Assembly (NCBI RefSeq): GCF_004362745.1
Contig: NZ_SNXY01000008.1
Span: forward strand, 434,001 to 498,000
Origin: Oharaeibacter diazotrophicus
GTDB taxonomy: Bacteria; Pseudomonadota; Alphaproteobacteria; Rhizobiales; Pleomorphomonadaceae
DNA: 64,000 nt
Direction of reading: 5' to 3'
Position 1 is the first letter of the stretch, and each line of letters starts with the position of its first letter. Made by a program: the position numbers and the translations under genes. Shown piece by piece: positions 1 to 7,372 of the stretch. The notes below the pieces were generated by a model, which was given only the letters and a program-made list of their open reading frames with translations, was not told the origin of the DNA and ran no database searches.

Positions 1-458
1 AGGCTGGCGAAGGCCCAGACGCCGGTGATGTAGACCATGTAGCGCGAGCGTTCGCGCGGCGGCACGACATCGCCGATGATGGTCTGGGCGAGCGCGATCA
101 GGCCGCCGCCGCCGAGGCCCTGGATCGCGCGGCCGATCACCAGCACCGGCATGGTCGGGGCGGCGGCGCAGACCACGGAGCCGACCAGGAAGATGCCGAC
201 GGCGGCGAACAGCACCGGCCGCCGGCCCTTGAGGTCGGCGAGCTTGCCGTAGAGCGGCGTCACCGCGGTGCCGGTCAGGAAATAGGCCGAGATCACCCAG
301 GGCAGCCACTCGGCGTCGCCGAGCACGGCACCGATGGTCGGCAGCGCCGGCGCCACGATGGTCTGGTCGAGCGCGGCGAGCAGCATGGAGATCAGCGCGC
401 CGATGACGATCTGGCGGCGATCCTCCTCGGTGATCGCGGCGGGGGCGGTCGTGGCCAT
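1..458 (-). CDS. MFS drug-efflux transporter, DHA2/EmrB-QacA type (partial, C-terminus outside window)
   Basis: About 152 N-terminal residues of a major facilitator superfamily permease are present; the rest lies beyond the left edge. The start ATG is at 458-456 and opens with MATTAPAAITEEDRRQ, followed by a first membrane helix. The DHA2-type motifs can be read: LDQTIVAPALPTI in helix 1, then LYGKLADLKGRRPV (the loop 2-3 motif A of MFS carriers), and IGRAIQGLGGGGLI in helix 4. Family knowledge says such 14-helix pumps export drugs, dyes or bile salts with protons as the driving force; the substrate cannot be deduced. It runs away from the gabTD terminator at 629-658 and appears to be a separate transcription unit. 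Confidence 0.85.
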   Translation of the reverse strand, partial: MATTAPAAITEEDRRQIVIGALISMLLAALDQTIVAPALPTIGAVLGDAEWLPWVISAYFLTGTAVTPLYGKLADLKGRRPVLFAAVGIFLVGSVVCAAAPTMPVLVIGRAIQGLGGGGLIALAQTIIGDVVPPRERSRYMVYITGVWAFAS

Positions 459-628
459 GGGGCGGGGAATGTCCGGTCGGGGGCGGGGCAAGTCGGCGGG
501 AGAATAGAGGCGTCGGCGCGGAAAGCCAGCGCGACGACGCGGGACCCGTGGCCCTGCCCGCCCTGACGACGACGTCCGCACCGGCCGTCACGGCCGCGCG
601 GGCTCCGGTCATCGGGCGGTCAATGAAG

Positions 629-658
629 GCCGGCGCCCCGGTGATGCGGGGCGCCGGC
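629..658 (-). terminator. Hairpin terminator after gabD
   Basis: A perfect 12-bp GC stem (629-640 with 647-658) with a 6-nt loop lies 7 nt past the gabD stop on the minus strand. There is no long T-tract after it, so termination may be only partly factor-independent. Confidence 0.6.
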
Positions 659-665
659 GGGGTCG

Positions 666-2120
666 TCAGCGGTCGAGGCCGGCGACCAGCATGTACTTCT
701 TCTCCACGAACTCATCGATGCCGTGGTGCGAGCCCTCGCGGCCGTTGCCGCTCTCCTTGATGCCGCCGAAGGGGGCGAGTTCGGTGGAGATCAGGCCCGA
801 GTTGATGCCGACCATTCCGTACTGCAGCTTCTCGGCGACGCGGAAGATCCGGCCGACGTCGCGCGAGAAGAAGTAGGAGGCGAGGCCGAACTCGGTGTCG
901 TTGGCCCAGGCGACCACCTGCTCCTCGGTGTCGAACGGGAACACCGGGGCGACCGGGCCGAAGGTCTCCTCCTTGGACACCTTCATGTCCTGGGTGACGC
1001 CGGAGAGCACGGTCGGCTCGAAGAAGGTACCGCCGCGGGCGTGGCGCTTGCCGCCGAGCACCACCTCGGCGCCCTTGGCGAGGGCGTCGGCGAGATGCTC
1101 CTCGACCTTGGCGACCGCCTTCTCGGTGATCAGCGGGCCCTGGGTGACGCCGGGCTCGGTGCCGACGCCGACCTCGAGCTTGGCGACCGCGGCGGTCAGC
1201 TTGGCGACGAAGGCGTCGTAGACGCCGCGCTGGACGTAGAGCCGGTTGGCGCAGACGCAGGTCTGGCCCATGTTGCGGAACTTCGAGACCATCGCGCCCT
1301 CGACCGCGGCGTCGAGGTCGGCGTCGTCGAAGACGATGAAGGGCGCGTTGCCGCCGAGTTCGAGCGCGGTGCGCTTCAGCGTGCCGGTGCACTGCTTGGC
1401 CAGCAGCTTGCCGACGGCGGTGGAGCCGGTGAAGGAGACGAGGCGGACGGCCGGGTGCGAGGTCATCACCTCGCCGATCGGCGGGGCGTGGCCGGTGACG
1501 AAGGAGAGGACGCCGGCCGGCAGGCCGGCACGCGCGCCGAGTTCGGCGAGGGCGAGCGCCGTCAGCGGGGTCTCGAGCGCCGGCTTGACCACCGCGGTGC
1601 AGCCGACCGCGAGCGCCGGGGCGATCTTGCGGGTGATCATCGCCGCCGGGAAGTTCCACGGCGTGATCGCGCAGACGACGCCGATCGGCTGGCGGATCAC
1701 CAGGATGCGGGCGTCGGCGCGGTGCGAGGGCAGCGTCTCGCCGTAAACGCGCTTGGCCTCCTCGGCGTAGAACTCGATGTAGGCGGCGGCGTAGTCGATC
1801 TCGCCGCGGGCCTCGGCGATCGGCTTGCCCTGCTCGGTGGTCAGGATCAGCGCGAGGTCGTCGCGGTTGGCGACGATCAGGTCGAACCAGCGCCGGAGCA
1901 CCGCGGAGCGCTCCTTGGCGGTCTTCGCCGCCCACGGGCCCATGGCCTTCTCGGCGGCGTCGATGGCGGCGGCGGTCTCGGCGGCGCCGAAGTTCGGCAC
2001 CTTGGCGATCAGTGTGCCGTCGGCCGGGTCGGTGACCGCGACCGTGCCCTCGCCGACGAAGGCACCGTCGACGAAGCACTGGGTCTTGAGGAGGGTCGGG
2101 TCCTTGAGGGCGATCGTCAT
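666..2120 (-). CDS. gabD: NAD(P)-dependent succinate-semialdehyde dehydrogenase
   Basis: A 484-residue aldehyde dehydrogenase that oxidises succinate semialdehyde to succinate, the second step of GABA degradation after GabT. The family signatures are complete: LELGGNAPF carries the general-base glutamate, and GQTCVCANR carries the catalytic cysteine (Cys288 by my count). The fold length is normal. I chose the ATG at 2120 (MTIALKDPTLLKTQ), because the 15 upstream residues in the longer open frame do not look like family sequence and lie in the intergenic hairpin. It follows gabT on the same strand after 87 nt that contain a strong stem-loop, so it is probably co-transcribed with gabT with reduced read-through. 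Another semialdehyde substrate (for example glutarate semialdehyde) is possible. Confidence 0.92.
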   Translation of the reverse strand: MTIALKDPTLLKTQCFVDGAFVGEGTVAVTDPADGTLIAKVPNFGAAETAAAIDAAEKAMGPWAAKTAKERSAVLRRWFDLIVANRDDLALILTTEQGKPIAEARGEIDYAAAYIEFYAEEAKRVYGETLPSHRADARILVIRQPIGVVCAITPWNFPAAMITRKIAPALAVGCTAVVKPALETPLTALALAELGARAGLPAGVLSFVTGHAPPIGEVMTSHPAVRLVSFTGSTAVGKLLAKQCTGTLKRTALELGGNAPFIVFDDADLDAAVEGAMVSKFRNMGQTCVCANRLYVQRGVYDAFVAKLTAAVAKLEVGVGTEPGVTQGPLITEKAVAKVEEHLADALAKGAEVVLGGKRHARGGTFFEPTVLSGVTQDMKVSKEETFGPVAPVFPFDTEEQVVAWANDTEFGLASYFFSRDVGRIFRVAEKLQYGMVGINSGLISTELAPFGGIKESGNGREGSHHGIDEFVEKKYMLVAGLDR

Positions 2121-2152
2121 CGGAGAAGCCTTTCCGGCGGGGAACACGGGAG

Positions 2153-2186
2153 CGGCCGGCCGCACCCGAGTGGGTGCGGCCGGCCG
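2153..2186 (-). terminator. Strong stem-loop between gabT and gabD
   Basis: A perfect 15-bp GC-rich inverted repeat (2153-2167 with 2172-2186) with loop GAGT sits between the gabT stop at 2208 and the gabD start at 2120. No T-tract follows. It may act as a partial terminator or as an mRNA-stabilising structure that sets the GabT:GabD ratio. Confidence 0.5.
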
Positions 2187-2207
2187 GGGATGTCGGACTA
2201 TGTCGTG

Positions 2208-3494
2208 TCAGCCCTTGGCCTTGACCAGGGCGGCCTCGAGCTTGGCGAGGCCCTCGTCGAGCACCTCGTCGGAAACCGTGAGCGGCACCAGGATGCGGAT
2301 CACGTTGGAGTAGACGCCGCAGGACAGGAGGATCAGGCCGTCCTCGATCGCCGCCTGGGTCACCCGCTTGGTGGCGTCGGCGTCCGGCTCGTAGGTGCCG
2401 CGGTTCTTGACGATGTCGAAGCCGATCATGGCGCCCGGGCCGCGGATGCCGGTGATCGGGACGATGTCGTTGCGCATGGCGATCTGCTTCAGGCGCGCCT
2501 TGACGCGCTCGCCGATGGCGTCGGCGCGGGCGCACAGGCCCTCGCTCTCGATGACGTCGAGGGTGGCGAGCGCGGCCGCGAGGGCGATCGGCGAACCGGC
2601 GTAGGTGCCGCCGAGACCGCCGGCATCGGCGGCGTCCATCACCGCGGCCTTGCCGACCACGCCCGACAGCGGGAAGCCGCCGGCGAGCGACTTGGCGACC
2701 GTAACCAGATCCGGCTCGACGCCGGTGTTCTCCATGGCGAAGATCTTGCCGGTGCGGGCGAAGCCGGTCTGGACCTCGTCGGCGACCAGGATGATGCCGT
2801 GCTCGTCGCAGATGGTGCGCAGCGCGACCAGGAGATCCTTCGGCGCCTCGTAGAAGCCGCCCTCGCCCTGCACGGGCTCGACGATGATGGCGGCGACGCG
2901 CGAGGGCTCGACGTCGGCGCGGAACAGGAACTCCAGCGCCTTCAGGCTGTCGGCGGTGGTGGTGCCGTGGTCGGCGACCGGGAAGGGCACGTGGTAGACC
3001 TCGTTCGGCATCGGGCCGAACTTCTTCTTGTAGGGCGCGACCTTGCCGGTCATGGCCATCGCCATCATGGTGCGGCCGTGGAAGCCGCCGGCGAAGGCGA
3101 CGATCGCCGAGCGGCCGGTGGCGGCGCGGGCGATCTTCACCGCGTTCTCGGTCGCCTCGGCGCCGGTGGTGAAGAAGATCGTCTTGGCGGGGCCCTTGAA
3201 CGGGGCGATCGCGTTCAGCTTCTCGGCGAGCGCCACGTAGGGCTCGTAGGGCGTCACCTGGAAGCAGGTGTGGGTGTAGGCGTCGAGCTGCGCCTTCACC
3301 GCGGCGATCACCTTGGGGTGGCGGTGGCCGACGTTGAGCACCGCGATGCCGCCGGCGAAGTCGACGTAGCGGCGACCCTCGACGTCCCACATCTCGGCGT
3401 TCTCGGCGCGCTCGGTGAAGACCGTGTAGGCGGTGCCGAGGCCCTTGGGGATGGCGAGCTGGCGGCGGGCGGCGAGTTCGGCGTTGGTGGTCAT
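2208..3494 (-). CDS. gabT: 4-aminobutyrate--2-oxoglutarate aminotransferase
   Basis: A 428-residue class III PLP aminotransferase that moves the amino group of GABA to 2-oxoglutarate, giving succinate semialdehyde and glutamate. Visible signatures include GGIAVLNVGHRHPKV near the N-terminus, TGAEATENAVKIAR, VADEVQTGFARTG, and VAKSLAGGFPLSG with the PLP-binding lysine (Lys268 by my count). Length is typical. The next gene, gabD, consumes the product, which supports the GABA assignment over ornithine or acetylornithine. A LysR-family gene lies 88 nt upstream on the same strand and could be its regulator, but that is inference. Confidence 0.93.
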   Translation of the reverse strand: MTTNAELAARRQLAIPKGLGTAYTVFTERAENAEMWDVEGRRYVDFAGGIAVLNVGHRHPKVIAAVKAQLDAYTHTCFQVTPYEPYVALAEKLNAIAPFKGPAKTIFFTTGAEATENAVKIARAATGRSAIVAFAGGFHGRTMMAMAMTGKVAPYKKKFGPMPNEVYHVPFPVADHGTTTADSLKALEFLFRADVEPSRVAAIIVEPVQGEGGFYEAPKDLLVALRTICDEHGIILVADEVQTGFARTGKIFAMENTGVEPDLVTVAKSLAGGFPLSGVVGKAAVMDAADAGGLGGTYAGSPIALAAALATLDVIESEGLCARADAIGERVKARLKQIAMRNDIVPITGIRGPGAMIGFDIVKNRGTYEPDADATKRVTQAAIEDGLILLSCGVYSNVIRILVPLTVSDEVLDEGLAKLEAALVKAKG

Positions 3495-3582
3495 CGGACC
3501 TCTCCGGATGGCGGGACGGCGCGCATGGAACGCCTTTCGCCGCCGCGCCGGAAGCCGGGAAATCGGCGCCGCGGTGGTGACT

Positions 3583-4500
3583 TCAGGTCACCACTGTGTC
3601 AGCGCGATGCTCCGCGGCGGTCGCGGCCAGCGCCTCGATGAGCCAGCGCCGCAGCCGGACGACGGCGGGCTCGTTCCAGCGCTCGGCGCCGGCCTGGAAG
3701 ACGTAGGCGCCGAGGCGGACGTCGGTGTCGAGCAGTTCGACCAGCCGGCCGTCGGCGAGTTCGGGCGCGACCTGCAGCCGGTTGACGAGCGCGACGCCCT
3801 GGCCGAGCAGCACCGCCTCGATGGCGACGTTGGCGTACCACAGCCGCGGGCCGTCGAGCGGCGGCACCGGGTCGAGCCCGGCGCCGGCGAGCCAGCTGCG
3901 CCACTGCTCGCGGGTCTCCTCGTGGACGAGCGGCAGCGCCGCGAGGTCGGCGAGCGAGCCGACGGGCGGCCGGCCGGCGAGGAAGGCCGGGCTCGCGGCG
4001 GGGAAGAAGCGCGGGGCGATCAGCGCCTCGCCGCGCACGCCGGCAGCCTCGCGCGGGCCGAAGCGGATTTCGACGTCGGCCTCGCCGCGGGAAAGGTCGG
4101 GGGCCTGGTCGGTCGGCCGGAGCACGATCTCGCGGTCGGGAATTAGCCGCTCGATCTCGGCGAGCCGCGGCATCAGCCAGCGCACCGCCAGCCCGGGGGC
4201 GCACCAGACCTGCAGCTCGCCGCGCTTGCCGGCCGGGCGCAGCGCCGCCGTCGCGGCGGCGAGAACGTCGAAGGCGAGCGCGGCCTGCTCGGCGTAGCGC
4301 CGGCCCTCCGGCGTCGGCGTCGAGCCGCGGGTGCCGGTGTCGATCAGGCGCACGCCGACGGCGGCCTCGAGGTTGCGGACGTGGCGCGCGACGGCGGAAT
4401 GGTCGACGCCGAGCTCCTCGGCGGCCTTGCGGACGCTGCCGAGGCGGGCGACCGCCTCGAAGGCGCGCAGCGCCGAGAGCGGCGGCAGCCGGCGCGTCAC
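3583..4500 (-). CDS. LysR-family transcriptional regulator (GcvA-like)
   Basis: A 305-residue LysR regulator. The winged HTH is at about residues 8-65 (LSALRAFEAVARLGSVRKAA, then GVDHSAVARHVRNLEAAVGV), followed by the periplasmic-binding-protein-like effector domain. The start is GTG at 4500: its GTGA overlaps the TGA of the upstream pseudouridine synthase gene, and everything further upstream in this frame is antisense-like Arg/Pro-rich sequence. The two genes are therefore translationally coupled. By position it could control gabT-gabD just downstream, but many GcvA-like proteins act on amino-acid or beta-lactamase genes, so the target is unproven. Confidence 0.88.
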   Translation of the reverse strand: MTRRLPPLSALRAFEAVARLGSVRKAAEELGVDHSAVARHVRNLEAAVGVRLIDTGTRGSTPTPEGRRYAEQAALAFDVLAAATAALRPAGKRGELQVWCAPGLAVRWLMPRLAEIERLIPDREIVLRPTDQAPDLSRGEADVEIRFGPREAAGVRGEALIAPRFFPAASPAFLAGRPPVGSLADLAALPLVHEETREQWRSWLAGAGLDPVPPLDGPRLWYANVAIEAVLLGQGVALVNRLQVAPELADGRLVELLDTDVRLGAYVFQAGAERWNEPAVVRLRRWLIEALAATAAEHRADTVVT

Positions 4501-5222
4501 GACATCGGCCCCGCCGGCAGGACCAGGGCGCCGGCGGCGTCGAGGGCGCCGAGGCGGCCGAGCAGGCGGCGCATGTGGTCCGGCACCGGCGCCTCCGCCA
4601 CCACCGGCGGCTTCTTCTTCAGGAAGGGCACCACGACCCGGCGGGCGTGGAGATGGAGGTGCTTGTCGACGCCGCGGGCGAGGTCGCCGCCGTAGACGCC
4701 GTCGCCGACGATCGGATGGCCGAGGTGGGCCATGTGGACGCGCAGCTGGTGGGTCCGCCCGGTCTTCGGCGACAGGTCGACCACGGTGAGCCGTTCGCCG
4801 CGGGCGACGACGCGCCATTCCGTGCGCGACGGCTGGCCGGCCGGATCGACCTTCATCCACCACGACCGCCGCTCGTGGGCGACCTTGGCGAGCGGGGCGT
4901 CGATCATGCCGGCGTCGTCGGCCACGGCGCCGCAGACGACGGCGAGATAAGTCTTCTCGACCTTCTGCGTGGCGAAGAGCGCGCCGAGTTCGGCGGTGGC
5001 GCGGCGGTGGCGGCCGAGCACGAGGCAGCCGGAGGTGTCTCGGTCGAGCCGGTGGGCGAGGGCCGGCGGGTTGGGCAGACCGAAGCGCAACGCCTCGAAA
5101 TGGGCGTCGAGCGTCTCGCCGCCGCCGAAACCGGCGTGGACCGGGATGCCTGCGGGCTTGTCGACGATCAGCATGTGGCTGTCGCGGTGGAGGATGCGGG
5201 CGATGAGCTCGTCGTCGGTCAT
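4497..5222 (-). CDS. RluA-family RNA pseudouridine synthase
   Basis: A 241-residue enzyme that isomerises uridine to pseudouridine in rRNA or tRNA. The RluA-family catalytic motif HRLDRDTSG is present, with the catalytic aspartate at residue 60, as are VDKPAGIPVHAG near the N-terminus and KTGRTHQLRVHMAHLGHPI near the C-terminus. It lacks an S4 domain, so it resembles the short RluA/TruC-like forms rather than RluC or RluD. The start ATG at 5222 has GGAAGG about 8 nt upstream. Its stop overlaps the GTG start of the LysR gene by 4 nt. The target position in RNA cannot be told. Confidence 0.88.
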   Translation of the reverse strand: MTDDELIARILHRDSHMLIVDKPAGIPVHAGFGGGETLDAHFEALRFGLPNPPALAHRLDRDTSGCLVLGRHRRATAELGALFATQKVEKTYLAVVCGAVADDAGMIDAPLAKVAHERRSWWMKVDPAGQPSRTEWRVVARGERLTVVDLSPKTGRTHQLRVHMAHLGHPIVGDGVYGGDLARGVDKHLHLHARRVVVPFLKKKPPVVAEAPVPDHMRRLLGRLGALDAAGALVLPAGPMS

Positions 5223-5756
5223 GGGGGGCGCCTTCCGCCCCTTCCTTAACCGGACGGCGCGGCGACCGGAAGTCGCCGGCGATGCGCGGCGTCGGCGGCG
5301 CGGGAAAACGGGGGCCCGGGGAACCGACCGTCGCCGGGCGGGCGATGGTCCCCCGGGCCCGCCGGGCCGCGATCTGGCGCGGCGGGGGGGAACCGCCGGG
5401 CCGCGCGACAGTCGGTCCGCGTCGAGAGAGAGAGACGTCATCGACCGTCGATGGCGTTCTCCCCCTCCTAACCCGTCCCGGCGGCGGTGCCGAGCACGGC
5501 GGCGCCGCCGCCGACGGGCTTCGGCCGGGATGGCGAACCGCCGTGGCCGCCCCCTCGGCAGGAGCACGGACCCGCTTCGGCTTTCGTTGACGTCGATTTC
5601 GCAGCGCGGCCGGGACCCGCGGAGATGGTTCACGAAATCCTGCGACGGCCCCTCCAATTCGAGGGAATCGGGAAATATTCCTTAGCCATCCGCCTTGGCT
5701 TCTTTTTCAGTGTTTTGCTGTCCAATTGGCAACGACAAGAAAGATGGGCGGCGCTC
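5223..5756. other. 534-bp intergenic region between divergent genes
   Basis: No credible gene is seen here; open frames are Arg/Gly/Pro-rich shadows. The left two thirds is extremely GC-rich. The last ~100 bp (5655-5750) is clearly AT-richer and is the likely promoter region of the HD-GYP operon, but I could not pick a convincing -35/-10 pair. Confidence 0.5.
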
Positions 5757-6809
5757 ATGAAGGCACTCCTCGTGGACGACAACCCGAGCAACCTGTTCAT
5801 GCTCGGAAAACTGATCCAGAACGCCGGCATCGGCGACGTCTCGGCGCACAAGAACCCGACCGAGGCGCTCGAGACCGCGCGCGGGATCCTCTTCGATCTC
5901 GTCATCGTCGACTACATGATGCCGGGGATGGACGGTCTCGACTTCATCCGCACGCTGCGGGCCGACCCGGGCTACGAGGACGTGCCGATCGTCATGGTGA
6001 CGACGGTCGACCAGCGCGAGGTCTGCTATGCCGCGCTCGAAGCGGGGGCGACCGACTTCCTCACCAAGCCGATCGACATGGCGGAGGTGAAGGCGCGGCT
6101 GCGCAACCTGATCAAGCTGCGCGACCTGCAGAACAAGATGCGCGACCGCGCGTCCTGGCTCGGCGAGGAGGTCCGCCGCGCCACCCACGAACTCGCCTCG
6201 CTGGAGGAGGAGATCATCATCCGGCTGTCGCGTGCGGCCGAGTACCGCGACAGCGACACCGGCGCCCACGTGGTGCGCGTCGCCCGCTTCTCCCGCGAGT
6301 TGGCGGAGGAGCTCGGCATGCCGCAGGCCTTCTGCAACGACATCTATCTCGCCGCACCGATGCACGACGTCGGCAAGATCGCCGTGCCCGACTCGGTGCT
6401 GCGCAAGCCCGGCCCGCTGTCGGCCGAGGAGCGGGCGGTGATGGAGACCCACGCCAAGGTGGGCGCCGCGATCCTCGCCGGATCCGACAGCCGGCTGATC
6501 CGGCTCGCCGCTGAGATCGCCGAAACCCATCACGAGCGCTGGGACGGCCGCGGCTATCCGCACGGCCTCGCCGGCACCGGGATCCCGGTCTCGGGCCGGA
6601 TCGTCGCGGTCGCCGACGTGTTCGACGCGCTGATCAGCGCCCGTCCCTACAAGGCCCCCTGGCCGATCGAGAAGGCGGCCGCCTACGTCGTCGAGAACGC
6701 CGGCACCCAGTTCGATCCCGCGGTGGTGCGCGCCTTCCAGGCCCGCCTCGTCCGCTTCGCCCGGATCGTCTCCGACACCCCGGACAGCGCCAAGGTCCAC
6801 GCCGCCTGA
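5757..6809 (+). CDS. Response regulator with HD-GYP c-di-GMP phosphodiesterase domain (RpfG-like)
   Basis: A 350-residue two-domain signalling protein. Residues ~3-120 are a receiver domain: acidic pair Asp7/Asp8, phospho-acceptor Asp52 in IVDYMMPGMDG, and FLTKPID with the conserved lysine. A helical linker follows (ELASLEEEIIIRL), then an HD-GYP domain: His203-Asp204 in MHDVGKIAVPD, HHERWDGRGYP with Gly266-Tyr267-Pro268. Family knowledge: such enzymes linearise cyclic di-GMP. All visible metal-binding motif residues are kept, so it should be active. The start ATG at 5757 is where the receiver fold begins. It heads a cassette with a small exported protein and a hybrid kinase that is its likely phosphodonor (inference). 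Confidence 0.92.
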   Translation: MKALLVDDNPSNLFMLGKLIQNAGIGDVSAHKNPTEALETARGILFDLVIVDYMMPGMDGLDFIRTLRADPGYEDVPIVMVTTVDQREVCYAALEAGATDFLTKPIDMAEVKARLRNLIKLRDLQNKMRDRASWLGEEVRRATHELASLEEEIIIRLSRAAEYRDSDTGAHVVRVARFSRELAEELGMPQAFCNDIYLAAPMHDVGKIAVPDSVLRKPGPLSAEERAVMETHAKVGAAILAGSDSRLIRLAAEIAETHHERWDGRGYPHGLAGTGIPVSGRIVAVADVFDALISARPYKAPWPIEKAAAYVVENAGTQFDPAVVRAFQARLVRFARIVSDTPDSAKVHAA

Positions 6810-6840
6810 CACCTCCCCGACGCAACCTGGTACGACATCC

Positions 6841-7338
6841 ATGCGCATCGCCGTCGCCGCCTTCCTCGCCGCCTTCGCCCTCTCCGCGGGCGGCGCACTC
6901 GCCCTCGACGCCCCGAAGGGCCCGGTCGTGCTGACCGTCACAGGCGCCATCACCGAGACCAACGCGCCGGGCGCAGCCGAATTCGACATGGCGATGCTCG
7001 CCGCCCTCGCCCAGAAGACCACGGTGACCGCGACGCCGTGGACCACCGGCGAGGTCTCGTTCGCCGGTCCCCTCGGCAGCGCCCTCCTCGACGCGGTCGG
7101 CGCCACCGGCGCCACGCTGAAGGTGACGGCGCTCAACGACTATTCCGCCGAGGTGCCGGCCGCGGACCTCCGCGAGCACCCGGTGATCCTCGCCACCACC
7201 ATGGACGGCAAGCCGATGTCGGTGCGCGAGAAGGGACCGCTGTTCCTGATCTACCCGTTCGACGCCGAGCCCGACCTCTACAACGAGACCTATTTCAACC
7301 GCTCGGTCTGGCAGATCGCCCGCATCGAGGTCCGCTGA
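6841..7338 (+). CDS. Small periplasmic protein, molybdopterin-oxidoreductase-like fold (degenerate)
   Basis: A 165-residue protein with a Sec signal peptide ([21 protein letters not shown], cleavage near residue 22). The mature part reads [44 protein letters not shown], and ends [14 protein letters not shown]. This pattern resembles small proteins annotated as molybdopterin-dependent oxidoreductase (sulfite-oxidase-like fold). It contains no cysteine, so it lacks the usual molybdenum ligand and is probably a binding or sensing protein rather than an enzyme. It sits between the HD-GYP regulator (31 nt upstream) and the hybrid kinase (34 nt downstream), which suggests a periplasmic partner of that kinase. 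Function is unproven. Confidence 0.7.
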   Translation: MRIAVAAFLAAFALSAGGALALDAPKGPVVLTVTGAITETNAPGAAEFDMAMLAALAQKTTVTATPWTTGEVSFAGPLGSALLDAVGATGATLKVTALNDYSAEVPAADLREHPVILATTMDGKPMSVREKGPLFLIYPFDAEPDLYNETYFNRSVWQIARIEVR

Positions 7339-7372
7339 GCGCGCCGAGGGGACAGGGAGCACCGCGACGGCC

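Noticed and set aside
723-3641. A 972-codon open frame on the plus strand opposite gabT and gabD
   Set aside because: Its sequence is Gly/Asp/Val/Arg-rich without motifs and is the antisense shadow of two clear genes in very GC-rich DNA.
5660-5745. Possible sigma-54-like TTGGC/TTGC boxes before the HD-GYP gene
   Set aside because: The spacing does not fit the GG-N10-GC rule of sigma-54 promoters.
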